This document shows, in pieces, positions 19,831-30,075 of a DNA stretch of 64,000 nt. The DNA comes from Tritrichomonas musculus (Eukaryota > Parabasalia > Tritrichomonadida > Tritrichomonadidae), in contig JAPFFF010000020.1 of the NCBI GenBank assembly GCA_039105265.1, positions 1,939,001-2,003,000 on the forward strand, read 5' to 3'. Under the pieces are notes generated by a model. That model was not told the origin of the DNA and made no database searches. It saw nothing but the letters and a program-made list of their open reading frames with translations. The translations under genes were made by a program, and so were the position numbers. Within the stretch, counting starts at the first letter, position 1; each line of letters starts with the position of its first letter.

Positions 19831-19943
19831 ATCAATTTCTCATTATCTTTTTTCAGTTCTCTATTTTATTCTTTTAATTATCTTTTTTTTTTTTCAAATT
19901 TAATTATCATTCATAAAAGTTTGATAAATCCTTTTAAAAAATT

Positions 19944-19961
19944 TTTCATATCACATTTCAT
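19944..19961 (+). promoter_or_regulatory. Shared 18-bp upstream motif
   Basis: TTTCATATCACATTTCAT, ending 24 nt before the ATG at 19986. The identical 18-mer lies upstream of the three DUF3447 genes. It contains TCATA and TCACA, both fitting the trichomonad initiator TCA[CT][AT]. Confidence 0.6.
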
Positions 19962-19985
19962 AATTTTTTATTACTGAATCTCTCA

Positions 19986-20486
19986 ATGAAAGCAACTGAT
20001 ACCGATATTGAACCATCTCCTAAAGAATATGACAAATCAAATAATCATAGCACGGATAGAGATGTCTCAAACAATAAAGATAATGAACCATTATCAACAA
20101 GATATTCTCTACCGAGAATATTAATAATAATAAATTATTTGACCAGCTTTTTATTAGTGATATTCTTTATACTTGCACTATTTAACCTGACTTTTTTTGG
20201 TTTATTAGTCATTGATCTTGTATTATTTATAATCACACAAATAAAAATAAGTGCAATTTTAAAGAAAAAATCCCAATTACTTTCTAATGAGGTTATCAAA
20301 TATTTAAAAAATAAATGCAGAAATAAAGAAGCCCTTAAAAAAAATATAAAAGAAAAATTTCAAGTTGACACATATGCAATGCACAGCCTTCAAAACCTTC
20401 TGACCTCCAATAAACAAATTACAGTTAGAAATAATAATAATGGAGAAGCAGTATGGAAGTTAAATAGCTCATATTTGAATGATTAA
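19986..20486 (+). CDS. Small membrane protein, unknown function
   Basis: 166 aa. Residues 1-40 are polar. Two adjacent hydrophobic spans (about 44-66 and 68-88) form a membrane hairpin (ILIIINYLTSFLLVIFFILA and FFGLLVIDLVLFIITQI). A Lys-rich soluble tail with predicted helices follows (90-166). Family not recognised. The start is supported by the shared 18-bp motif upstream. Confidence 0.6.
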   Translation: MKATDTDIEPSPKEYDKSNNHSTDRDVSNNKDNEPLSTRYSLPRILIIINYLTSFLLVIFFILALFNLTFFGLLVIDLVLFIITQIKISAILKKKSQLLSNEVIKYLKNKCRNKEALKKNIKEKFQVDTYAMHSLQNLLTSNKQITVRNNNNGEAVWKLNSSYLND

Positions 20487-21107
20487 TGAATGACATCTTT
20501 TGAAATCATTAAAATAAATTGCTCATCAATTCTTGTTGTAGTTTAAAAAATTAATAAAACTTTTAAAATTAATTTTTATCTTATTTTATTTCGTATTGTT
20601 CGTAAATAAAAATCCTACAATACAGCAATGTTTTTTACGAATTCTTATGCATATCAAAAGCATATCAAATGATGGATTTATTTAAAAAAACACTCTTATG
20701 AAAAATTGCTTTTAATTCATTGAATAGCACATTTAATTAAACATATTTAATATAATAATAAATAATTAACTGTATAATATAAATAAAATAAAAAATAATT
20801 ACAAAATAATAATTATATACTAAGATATATACAAAAAATATTAACTACAAAAAAACGCAAAAAGTCTTTACACCTTTATTTGTACTTTTTTTTATGATTC
20901 ATTGAATTAATCATCAAACTAAAATTAGCAAATAAAAAAATAAATCTTTGCTTGATGATAATAATAATTTAAATTTTAATCAACCAGCAAAAATAAACCA
21001 AATTTAATAGGAAAAGAATTGAAAACGATTATTTTCAATGCAGAAAATTAACAAAACTCTATAATTTATTAAATAAACGCAAAATTTAAAAAAAAAAATT
21101 GAATTTA
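20487..21107. other. AT-rich spacer
   Basis: No gene, repeat or RNA seen. It separates convergent genes. Confidence 0.5.
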
Positions 21108-21794
21108 TTAGCTTAAAGTTACTTGATTTGTCCATAAACCAGACAGAAAATTATCAATTATATCTTCTTGACTTACTTCATTCAAGTACAGAAGAGATCC
21201 ACGTTTCATGCCAATGCCAGTATCACCAAAATGATCACGATAAAATGACGACAATTTTAAATAATATCCAAACTCATAATCAAGCACAAAAACCTGGGTT
21301 GCGTACTTCGCATTCAAACGGAGGAAAATTGAAAAAGAGTTGCCAAATTTCTTTTCAATAAGTTCACGCAGATCAATATTATTGAATTCATCAATAGGGA
21401 TTTTGATTATCTTTCCAGTAAGAAGGCAAATGACGCTTTCTTCTTCTCCGGATTCGAGAACAGGCGCATTGAACGGCTGATGAATGAAATCCAAGAAATT
21501 TTTCGGAACATTGATAGGCAACACCATCTCATCATCACTTGTATGGTCAATATTTTCACCTTGTTTCTCGAACTTTTTGAAAGCATCAGGAACATTGAAA
21601 AAGTTGCATAGATAATTTGAACTTAAAATTTCATCCCAATCAATGAATTCAGAATCATTTCTATTCTCGATGATTTTGCAAGAACGTGCGAAATGATCAA
21701 AAATGGCAGCGCATCTCAGAAAACGAAGAGTTTTGTAGTCAGTGTCTAGATCTTTTTCAATATCTGTTTGATTCAAAAAGTTGATCATATTCAA
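21108..21794 (-). pseudogene. Orphan C-terminal domain of a UBR-type E3 ligase
   Basis: 228 aa matching only the C-terminal cap of the UBR protein encoded at 58461-62429: FLRCAAIFDHFARSC against FLRRAAIIEDFAIKS, FIDWDEILSS against FIDWDEVLSF, and IGMKRGSLLYLN against RGFNRGALLSLS. No UBR box or RING lies upstream; that DNA is frame-broken and then runs into BspA sequence. Sequence identity to the intact gene is moderate, so this is a fragment of a distinct paralog, not a fresh copy. The apparent ATG at 21794 is probably internal. Confidence 0.75.
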
Positions 21795-22003
21795 TTTCTC
21801 TTTTTCAGATCGAATTTCGTCATTGCAATGATTGGAGGACGTATTTCATGAATAAAATTTAGTGATGAATTTAATAGCAGTGATGATTCATCTTCTACTC
21901 AATGAATTGCAGCTGGATACTTTTTCTCGTAATTATATCATCTTCTTCATCGTGAAAAATATCAGTACCATTATCATTATTCGACGATAGAACTTTTTGA
22001 GAC

Positions 22004-22480
22004 TCATTTCTTAAGACATGCGCTTTCACCTATTGAATGAACATTACTTGGGATTTTGAATTCAACAAGAGATGTTTCTTTGAATGCATTTTTTGCTATT
22101 TTTTCAATTGAATCTTTAAGACTTATATTTTGAAGTGAACGACATCTAATAAAACATCCTATTTGAATCTCGTCAATGAAACCATTAATTTCAATCTTTT
22201 TTAAAGAAAAACAATTAGCAAAAGAAAATTTTCCTATTGAAATTATAGATGAAGGAAGAAATATTTCTTCTAATACATTAAAATTAGCAAAACATTTATC
22301 TCCAAGTTTTTGCACCGTTCCTGGAATTATTATTTGCGATATATTTGGGAATGTTTCAGAACTAAATCTATTAATTAAAAAATCATTTTTAACAATTTCA
22401 GGAATTTTTAAATATATACAATTTTCAAAACAATCATTTGTATTGCAGCTTCTGGGCTTTGAGGGAACTATATGAAGCAC
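22004..22480 (-). pseudogene. BspA-like leucine-rich repeat fragment
   Basis: 158 aa with about five BspA repeats: ISQIIIPGTVQKLGDKCFAN, FLPSSIISIGKFSFANCFSL, FIDEIQIGCFIRCRSLQNIS, IEKIAKNAFKETSLVEFKIP. No signal peptide, no membrane anchor, and the frame ends abruptly (SIGESACLKK). Flanking DNA on both sides is broken coding sequence, so this is a fragment next to UBR debris. Confidence 0.7.
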
Positions 22481-23237
22481 TTGAGATCCACTTTTTTATG
22501 AGTTTGTCTTCTTCATGTTGGAAAAAAGTCTATTAAAGAATTCTTATCAATCTTCAGCATCGACCACATGGCAACTGGCAAAGAGTGAAGAATAGAGGGA
22601 ATGACGATACGAGAAAATCAATAGGAAGTGAAGAAAGGGCATTTTGTAATCAAGAGAAAATTCGAAAGGAATTTTCTCACGTCTTCAATTTGCTTGGGCA
22701 TAATTACATCTCTGAACTTTGAATAATTTGAAAATTATTTCGAACTCTTTTTTGTAATGTCTTTGACAATTTTTTACTTTAATCTATGATCTACTGCAAA
22801 CCCACATTGCTTTTCACAAATTCGAATAAATGATGATTCTGTGAGAAATTCATGAGCTTGCTCGTCAGATAATTAGTTATTGGATATTTTTTTATCAAAA
22901 ATTGATGAAAGTTATAAAAAATATTCAATTAAACCTAATAAAAAAGTATTCATATCTTAAAATAAACCTATTAAAAAATAAAATAAATAATTAATATATA
23001 TTTAATATTTGTGATATAACATTGAAAATAGATTAATTTAGTAAAATATTGGCAAGATTTTGATTTCAATATTTTTTAATGACTATAAAAAATTATCGTA
23101 TTAAATCTACCTTCTCAATTTTGTGAAAATAAAAACATAAAATAAAAAGTTCACACTGAAAAAAAAAATAATTTCCTTCACAAAATTGAATATGTAAATA
23201 CAAAAATATAAAATCTATCGAAATTTCATTTTAATAA
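22481..23237. other. Spacer with decayed coding sequence
   Basis: About 22500-22720 on the minus strand reads as protein-like pieces in more than one frame (FRDVIMPKQIEDVRKFLSNF, SILHSLPVAMWSMLKIDKNS). It might belong to the same lost UBR-like gene, but I cannot show it. The last 100 bp is AT-rich leader, with TCATTTTAATAA before the MFS gene. Confidence 0.4.
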
Positions 23238-24647
23238 ATGCAAATACCTAATGATAACCTTCTTTCTTTTACTGAAACTTCTGATGCACTGTCGAACAGC
23301 CCAAATCAGTCAAAAAAATCGCATTTTCAAATCAAGCGAATATTCGTTCTAATTGTAATATCTATTTTTGAAATGCTAGTTTTTTTTCAGCGCGCCTGTC
23401 CAACAGTTGTTACAGATGATTTGTCTAAGGATTATGGTGTTCCAGTTTCCGATTTAGGAATATTTACGTCAATGTTTTATTATCCATATTCTTTATTACA
23501 ACCAGTAGCAGGATTATTAGCAGATATAATCGAACCATCATATGTTCTTTGTTTTTCAGGTGTTGTAACAGCAACCGGTGATGTTATATGTGGATTATGC
23601 AATACATTATTTGGCGGTTCTATTGGACGATTTATTGTAGGTTTTGGCTGTAGCTTTGTTCCATCTTGTAGTATTAGAATGATTTTAAATTGGTTCCCGC
23701 TTGAACATTATTCTAAGATATTGGGAATATTTTTATTTTTTGGGGGACTAGGTGGCATATTAGCACAAACTCCATTTACACTTTTATCGGGTATAATTGG
23801 TTGGCGTTGGTGCTTTTTTTCAATAGCAATAATTTCAATACTCTTCTCAATAATAACAGTATTCTTTGTTCGGGGCAATCCAATTGCTCATGGCTATCCA
23901 GCAGTTAATGAAAGCTTAGCCAAAAATGCAAGTGACTCATCAGTTTCGGAAAAAATAAATACGCTTTTGAAAAATATAAAGACGATCATATCAAATTCAA
24001 ATTTTTGGTTTACTGCAATATTTGTATTCTGTGCTAATGGTGCATTTTTCAACATTACTGGAATTTGGGGAGGACCATATTTGAAAGAAATGCTTGGATA
24101 CGATTCTATCAAAGCAAGTAATGCACTTCTTGGCCTTTCACTTGGTGGCTTATTAGGATCATTAATTAATCCTTATTTAGTCGATTCTTTCCGATTGCCT
24201 AGGAAATGGGTTATTATAAGTGCCACAATAATAGCAATTATTTGTTGTATTCCACTTGGATTTTTCACAGAAAAATTAAGTTTTACATTAGTAATTTCTC
24301 TTTTCTTTGTATTCTCACTAATGACGAATGGATTTGCAGCTGTCCTTTCTCCAATGATTCTTGGACTATTCCATCCTTCTGCAGGCTCATCAGTTGGAGG
24401 TTGCTTGAATTGTTTTGGATTTATTTCTCTAATCATTTTCATGCCACTCACAGGGAAACTTCTAGATCATTTTGGAACATGTCCTGATAACCCAAACATT
24501 CACAATCCAGAGGGATTCAAATATGGTCTCTGGACTTTCAATATTTGCGTCCTTTCGTTTGGAACATTCTTTTTAATGTTTTTCAGAAATAAGAAAAAAG
24601 AGGAAGTTCCTCTCTCTTCAATTGAAAATTATGAGGTTTTCAAGTGA
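23238..24647 (+). CDS. Major facilitator superfamily transporter
   Basis: 469 aa with about 12 hydrophobic spans (first about 33-52, last about 430-450) and a cytoplasmic loop near 220-250 between the two six-helix halves. MFS marks include LQPVAGLLADIIEP after helix 2, GRFIVGFGCSFVPS in helix 4 and WRWCFFSIAIISILFSI in helix 6. Most like sugar-phosphate/organic-anion MFS carriers of bacterial type; the substrate is not readable. TCATTTT lies 12 nt before the ATG. Intact. Confidence 0.88.
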   Translation: MQIPNDNLLSFTETSDALSNSPNQSKKSHFQIKRIFVLIVISIFEMLVFFQRACPTVVTDDLSKDYGVPVSDLGIFTSMFYYPYSLLQPVAGLLADIIEPSYVLCFSGVVTATGDVICGLCNTLFGGSIGRFIVGFGCSFVPSCSIRMILNWFPLEHYSKILGIFLFFGGLGGILAQTPFTLLSGIIGWRWCFFSIAIISILFSIITVFFVRGNPIAHGYPAVNESLAKNASDSSVSEKINTLLKNIKTIISNSNFWFTAIFVFCANGAFFNITGIWGGPYLKEMLGYDSIKASNALLGLSLGGLLGSLINPYLVDSFRLPRKWVIISATIIAIICCIPLGFFTEKLSFTLVISLFFVFSLMTNGFAAVLSPMILGLFHPSAGSSVGGCLNCFGFISLIIFMPLTGKLLDHFGTCPDNPNIHNPEGFKYGLWTFNICVLSFGTFFLMFFRNKKKEEVPLSSIENYEVFK

Positions 24648-24992
24648 GTGAAAATCTTATTGTTAGTTGTAAAGAAACTTAGGTTCTTATCAGATTTAAA
24701 TCTTTTTATGTAGTAAAATAATAATAACAAAAATTTTGGATGAAAACCTACATTTATTTTTTTCTACAAGGCTCATAACTTCTGATAGTAATATTAACTT
24801 CCATTGAGAAAGATGATTAAAATATTTCTACGTATGCTTGGAATTAGGCTTGTTAAGTCTCGATATACTGATTTGCTGAATAAAAACAATTATAATTAAT
24901 AGATTTTTTATGATATTTATTAACTAATATATTTTTGTTATAAATAAAATATAAACTGTTAGATTTATTGAGATATTCTTATTTTTAAAATT
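24648..24992. other. Short spacer
   Basis: AT-rich, no gene seen. It ends in the leader of the kinase-Sel1 gene; no TCA[CT][AT] motif is obvious within 25 nt, the nearest candidate being TCTTAT. Confidence 0.4.
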
Positions 24993-27900
24993 ATGATTGT
25001 CCAAATATACTCACAATTACTTTTCAATGAACCCATAGAATCCGAAACCCAAAAAATGATAAAGAGAACTCAAATAACTAATCTTAATCTTTTTGAGAAG
25101 ATCGAAACATTTGAAACTGGTGAATTTGGAGCTATCCTTCGGATTGAAGAAAAGAGTACTGGTAATTTATTTGTTGCCAAAATCTTCAATAATACTTATG
25201 AAAACAAGTCCAATATAAAGCGTGAAATAGAAATTTTGCAACTAGATCATCCATCCATCAGCAAATTATATGGATTCTCGCCTTTTGATTTTGATAATAA
25301 TCGCAGGCCAGTAATTATTACTAATTTTTATTCCAATTGCACATTACGACAAGTATTAGATTTAAGACGAAGTACTGAAAACCTGCCTGCATGGTCAAGC
25401 ACAAAAAAACTCATCAATATATATGGTATTGCTTCAGCGATTTCATTTTTACACTCCCACCAAATCATGCATAGAGAATTATCTCCCTCATCGATCATAG
25501 AGGATGACCATTTATTCCCACAAATTACGAAATTCCACTTTTTCCAAAATAGCGACGATAAGAATCCGTTAGAACTTTTATCTCGCAACATCAAAAATAT
25601 CTACATGGCACCCGAACTTTTTGATAACAAATCTTACACATTTGCCTCTGATGTTTATTCATTTTCTCTCATTGTTTACGAAATTTTGACAAACAAAGTT
25701 CCCTATTCAAAATTGAAGGCAATGGAGATATTTATAAAAGTGGCAAAACAGGGCTATCGTCCTGACATCACTAACCAAAATATTCCAGAATTCTTCCAAA
25801 AATTGTTAACTGATTGTTGGTCCCAGGACCCAAATAACCGCCCTACATTTGACCATATTATTGAATTATTGAAAAATAAAGAAAATTTGGCAAATTTGGA
25901 AATTGACCTTGATGAGAACGAGTACTTCAATTATGTCAATTACATTGATGATTACCTTCAGAATCCAAATTTGGACAAGTCATTCAATTTTTCTGAGCAG
26001 AGCTTTCAAAAAGTTTCATTATTCAAGGAAGTTGAAAGGGAACCGTTATCATTAAATATCAAGTTGACTGACTTGTCTGTCTTCAAGCAATTTGAAAGAA
26101 TTGGTGAAGGGACGTTTGGCACTGTTTATGAAGTGATCAGTTTTGAAACCGGTAAAAAGTATGCATGCAAAGTATTGAAAAGTAAATTCTATAAAAACAT
26201 GGAAAATGACGAAAAGATCAACAAATTAAAGAATGAATTGATCATCTTAATGAACATGAAACATCCGGCCATTATTGAATTTATCGGTTACAATTCAATT
26301 GACTTTAAAAATTTATTGAATCCAGTAATATTGACTGAATTAGCTGCTAACCGCTCACTTGAAAGTATTCTCCAACTGCAACGAAATGGTCTTGCTAATG
26401 ATATTTGGACTGATACCAAGAAATTGATCAACATTTACGGTATAGCTTCAAGTATGTCTTATCTTCACTCACTCAACATTCTGCACCGAAACTTGAAGCC
26501 GAGCAATATTTTGTTGGATGAACTTATTCATCCAAAATTGTCTGATTTTGGATTTGCCAAAAGTATTGACGATAAAGATACCGATAACAACATGTCACCC
26601 AAATGTTTGTTAGGCACTTATCCTTACATTTCACCTGAAATCTATGAAAATCAAGAGTATTCAAAGGCAAGCGATGTCTATGCTTTTTCTTTGATCGTTT
26701 ATGAAATATTGACAAGTCAAAAACCATTCTTTGGATCAACTTTTTATGAGATAATGATGAATGTTACAAAAGGTCATCGTCCTGAAATCAAAGATGATCT
26801 ACCAAATTGCTTCAAGAAACTTATTCAAGATTGTTGGTCACAAGATCCAAGTAAAAGGCCCTCCTTTGATGATATATTGAAACAATTGCGAAATGATAAA
26901 GAATTCATTTCAGAAAATGTCAACAAAGACGAATTCTTTGATTATGTACATAAGATAGATAAAAGACAATCTAACTTTGAGCATAAATTGTTACAAATCA
27001 TTGATTATGAAGCAATTTATCAGAAGCAAAAAGTTGTCTTAATAACAGATGGTGTTTTGAACTTGAATAATTTCAAGAAAAAAGAAAGAATTTCAAAAGA
27101 TAGTTATTCAGTTAAATACAGAGTTATTGAAAAAGGAAGAAATATCGTTTATTCAGCAAAAGAGTCCAATATTGAAATCAGCAACTTATGCAAAGAAGAA
27201 ATTGAAAATTTAAAGAAAGATGTCAATATTTTATCATCAATGAATCATCCTTATATATTGAAATTTATCGGCTACAGTTCAGTCAATTTCGACAATATTC
27301 ACAAGCCTGTAATTATAACTGAATACGTGTCAAATAAAACACTCGGAGATTTCATCGAAATGGAAAGAGATGGAATTAAAATTGATGGTTGGAATGACAC
27401 TAAGAAATTAATCAATATTTTCGGTATTGCTTATTGCATGTCATTTCTTCATTCGCATGACATTCTCCATTATAATTTAAAGCCAAGTAACATCATCATT
27501 GATGAGAATTATCATCCTAAATTATGCGGATTCGGTCTCTATGAGCAAAACCTGAAAAAAAGATGTCTCGAAATGCAATCAATTGATGATCCCAAATTAA
27601 ATTTTGGCTATTCAATTCCTGAAGTTTTACAGAATGGGAAATTCACTAAAGAAAGTGATGTTTATTCATTTGCATTACTCGTTTATGAACTAATAACAAA
27701 TGAACAAACATTCTCTAAATCTGATGATCCTATTCAACTTTTGAAAGAAATTGAAAACGGTTCATATAGACCTAAATTTAATTCAGATATTCCTGATTGT
27801 TACAAGGAATTAATTGAAGCTTGCTGGTCACAAGATCCACAAAAAAGACCTTCCTTTAGTGGAATTGTTAGCATGTTGAAGAAAGATTCTCGATTCATAA

Positions 27901-29159
27901 CCGATAAAATTGATAAAGATGAATTCCTTGAGTTCGCTAATCGAGAGTACGTTGAACCAGAGAATTACAATCTTCAACAGTTGATGAATCAAGCTGACAA
28001 CAATGATCCAAAGGCACTTTTCAGATTTGGTCTTTTGTACTCAAAAGGAATCGCAATGCCATTGAACAAAAAGAAGGCTGCCCGTTTCTACCAAAAATCA
28101 GCTGAATTGGGCTATGCCCCTGCCAAATGCAACCTCGGCAAAATGTACCTCAGAGGCTATGGCATTCAGCAAGACAAGCAAAAAGCGCTTGAATTGTTCG
28201 AGCAAGCAGCAAGTCAAGGCGATGCGAAAGCTTTATTCAATATCGGCGTCATGTATTACAAAGGTAACGGCGTTGAACAGAGTTACGATAAGGCTATTGA
28301 ATATTATGAAAAAGCTGCAAAATTGAATGATTCTGAGGCACAGTTCAATTTGGGCCATTTGTTTTTGAATGGCGAAGGTGTCCCCGTTGATAAGAAAAGA
28401 GCTTTTGATTTGTTCCAAAAATCTGCGAGATTCGGAAATCCTATCGCTCAGTTCACATTGGGCGTCATGTACCAAAACGGCGTCGATGAACTGATTGAAA
28501 AAGACGTTAACAAATGCATTCAAATGTATAAAAAGGCGTCGGATAAAGGATACGAGCAAGCGCAGTTCAATCTGGCGCTTCTTTATTTGAATGGCGACCA
28601 AGATGGCGGCATCCAAGTAAATAAAGAAAAAGCGATGCAACTTTTTGAATGCGCCGCTAAACAAGGGAATGAAGAAGCAATGCTTTATCTTGACTCGCTG
28701 GTCTCAAAAAGTGGAAATAAAATGGCTTTCGAACTCGAAAAAATTTGTAAAAATTTTGAGACAAAAATTGAGTCACTTCACAATTCTCTCTTCACTTCAT
28801 TTTATAATGATGTGATGTCAACTTTGACCTACATCGACAACATCTTCATCGAAGACATTCTCTCCCAGTTCGTCTCAACTTACATGCACGTTAATAATGG
28901 TCTCAAAAAGTTGAACAATGAGGCAAATGAATTCCTGTCAAGCAAAAGTTCTACTTCGGCACTGATGCAGGCTAACTCAGAGTCTGTTGACCCCATGAAT
29001 GAACAAATTAATGAACTGAACAAACTTAAGTTTGACGTGCAGACTCTTGAAAAGAAATTGAATAGAATTAACGAACAAATTTATAAATCTAAGTATCATA
29101 ATTATTCGAGCTTTTCTTACTCATTCGGATCTCAGAAAAAGTTCTTTGATGATATTTAA
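24993..29159 (+). CDS. Triple TKL-type pseudokinase with Sel1 repeats
   Basis: 1388 aa. Three tandem kinase-fold domains (about 30-300, 360-635, 690-970), then about six Sel1-like repeats (about 1006-1224, e.g. AKCNLGKMYLRGYGIQQDKQ) and a helical C-terminus. All three lack the catalytic Asp of HRD: domain 1 has HRE (160-162) and KFH in place of DFG; domain 2 has an intact glycine loop (GEGTFGTV from 371), Lys393 and DFG 518-520 but HRN (498-500); domain 3 has HYN (826-828), GFG (846-848) and a lost glycine loop, with Lys723 kept. The C-lobes keep SDVYSFSLIVYE and CWSQDP. It probably acts as a scaffold; domain 2 may still bind nucleotide. Similar single-kinase pieces lie at 37936 and 46412. 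Confidence 0.85.
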   Translation: MIVQIYSQLLFNEPIESETQKMIKRTQITNLNLFEKIETFETGEFGAILRIEEKSTGNLFVAKIFNNTYENKSNIKREIEILQLDHPSISKLYGFSPFDFDNNRRPVIITNFYSNCTLRQVLDLRRSTENLPAWSSTKKLINIYGIASAISFLHSHQIMHRELSPSSIIEDDHLFPQITKFHFFQNSDDKNPLELLSRNIKNIYMAPELFDNKSYTFASDVYSFSLIVYEILTNKVPYSKLKAMEIFIKVAKQGYRPDITNQNIPEFFQKLLTDCWSQDPNNRPTFDHIIELLKNKENLANLEIDLDENEYFNYVNYIDDYLQNPNLDKSFNFSEQSFQKVSLFKEVEREPLSLNIKLTDLSVFKQFERIGEGTFGTVYEVISFETGKKYACKVLKSKFYKNMENDEKINKLKNELIILMNMKHPAIIEFIGYNSIDFKNLLNPVILTELAANRSLESILQLQRNGLANDIWTDTKKLINIYGIASSMSYLHSLNILHRNLKPSNILLDELIHPKLSDFGFAKSIDDKDTDNNMSPKCLLGTYPYISPEIYENQEYSKASDVYAFSLIVYEILTSQKPFFGSTFYEIMMNVTKGHRPEIKDDLPNCFKKLIQDCWSQDPSKRPSFDDILKQLRNDKEFISENVNKDEFFDYVHKIDKRQSNFEHKLLQIIDYEAIYQKQKVVLITDGVLNLNNFKKKERISKDSYSVKYRVIEKGRNIVYSAKESNIEISNLCKEEIENLKKDVNILSSMNHPYILKFIGYSSVNFDNIHKPVIITEYVSNKTLGDFIEMERDGIKIDGWNDTKKLINIFGIAYCMSFLHSHDILHYNLKPSNIIIDENYHPKLCGFGLYEQNLKKRCLEMQSIDDPKLNFGYSIPEVLQNGKFTKESDVYSFALLVYELITNEQTFSKSDDPIQLLKEIENGSYRPKFNSDIPDCYKELIEACWSQDPQKRPSFSGIVSMLKKDSRFITDKIDKDEFLEFANREYVEPENYNLQQLMNQADNNDPKALFRFGLLYSKGIAMPLNKKKAARFYQKSAELGYAPAKCNLGKMYLRGYGIQQDKQKALELFEQAASQGDAKALFNIGVMYYKGNGVEQSYDKAIEYYEKAAKLNDSEAQFNLGHLFLNGEGVPVDKKRAFDLFQKSARFGNPIAQFTLGVMYQNGVDELIEKDVNKCIQMYKKASDKGYEQAQFNLALLYLNGDQDGGIQVNKEKAMQLFECAAKQGNEEAMLYLDSLVSKSGNKMAFELEKICKNFETKIESLHNSLFTSFYNDVMSTLTYIDNIFIEDILSQFVSTYMHVNNGLKKLNNEANEFLSSKSSTSALMQANSESVDPMNEQINELNKLKFDVQTLEKKLNRINEQIYKSKYHNYSSFSYSFGSQKKFFDDI

Positions 29160-29829
29160 ATTGTTCAAAACTTGGATGCATATTATTATTAATTTAATAA
29201 CGTTTTTTTTTTTTTCAATTTATTTTTAACGTTTTTTAAAAAATTCAAAAAAAAAAGAATTATCTTTTTGTTGGAATCATTTATAATAATGGCAAATACT
29301 ATTTGCTATTCATGAATAAAAACAGAAAATCTCATATATTAAATAGAATAGAATAGTAAAAATGATAATATTTCACCTATTTATTGTTATTCTATTTGTT
29401 ATTAAATAAAATAGTAAATTCAAATAATTAAAAAGAAGAATAGCGGAATATTTGGTAAGAAATAACATAATCAACCAAATTCATCCTATTTTTTTAAGAT
29501 ATTTAGTTAAAAAAATCTTCCTAAATCACTAATATTTTATAAAAGAATTTTCGGGATAAGTTACAAATATTAAAAAAATGTGGTTGGATTATGTATATAT
29601 ATTTTCAAAATATGAAAATATTTTGGTCAGTCAAATTCTGGTTTTGAACTCCATTTAAGATTATTTTAACTAATATTTTCCATTTTTGCTCACAAAATTA
29701 CCCAATTATTATGAATTTTAAAAATTGAAAAACAATTCAATAATTGAGAATATATGACCAAACGTTTTGTTCTCAAATTGAATATTATAGAAAAAAGACG
29801 TTTTTTTTTTTTTTTTTTTTTTTTTTGGT
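29160..29829. other. AT-rich spacer with long T run
   Basis: No gene seen. A T run of about 27 (29800-29826) stops 3 nt before the ATG of the next gene. It also encodes the poly-Lys artefact of a minus-strand frame. Confidence 0.5.
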
Positions 29830-30075
29830 ATGAAGGTAAACTTTGTCTACATGAACAAAAGAGAAGTTTTACACATTGAACCAGATACAAAGCTCAGCGA
29901 TATCTATGCTATAGCTTCCAAAAAGTCATGCATTCCAGAAAAATGCCCATATCAGAAAAAAGATCAATTCTTATTACTTTCAAGAGGAATGATTCTTGAT
30001 CGTGAAAGAACAATAGAATCATACCAATTAACTGAAGATGATGAAATAGTTATGTCCGTTTCCTTCTTTGATTAA
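29830..30075 (+). CDS. Ubiquitin-like small protein
   Basis: 81 aa. The pattern KVNFVYMNKREVLHIEPDTK, then LLLSRGMILDRERTIESYQL and EDDEIVMSVSFFD, fits the ubiquitin beta-grasp fold (first hairpin, helix, the L-x-x-x-G-x-x-L-D strand, and the y-x-l-x-x-x-d-x-i end). It lacks a C-terminal GlyGly, so it is probably not conjugated; it could be a stand-alone UBL domain. The long T run immediately upstream makes the start less certain, but the frame has no earlier ATG. Confidence 0.7.
   Translation: MKVNFVYMNKREVLHIEPDTKLSDIYAIASKKSCIPEKCPYQKKDQFLLLSRGMILDRERTIESYQLTEDDEIVMSVSFFD

Noticed and set aside
28233-28664. Antisense 143-aa frame inside the Sel1 repeats
   Set aside because: Shadow frame of a strongly supported coding region.
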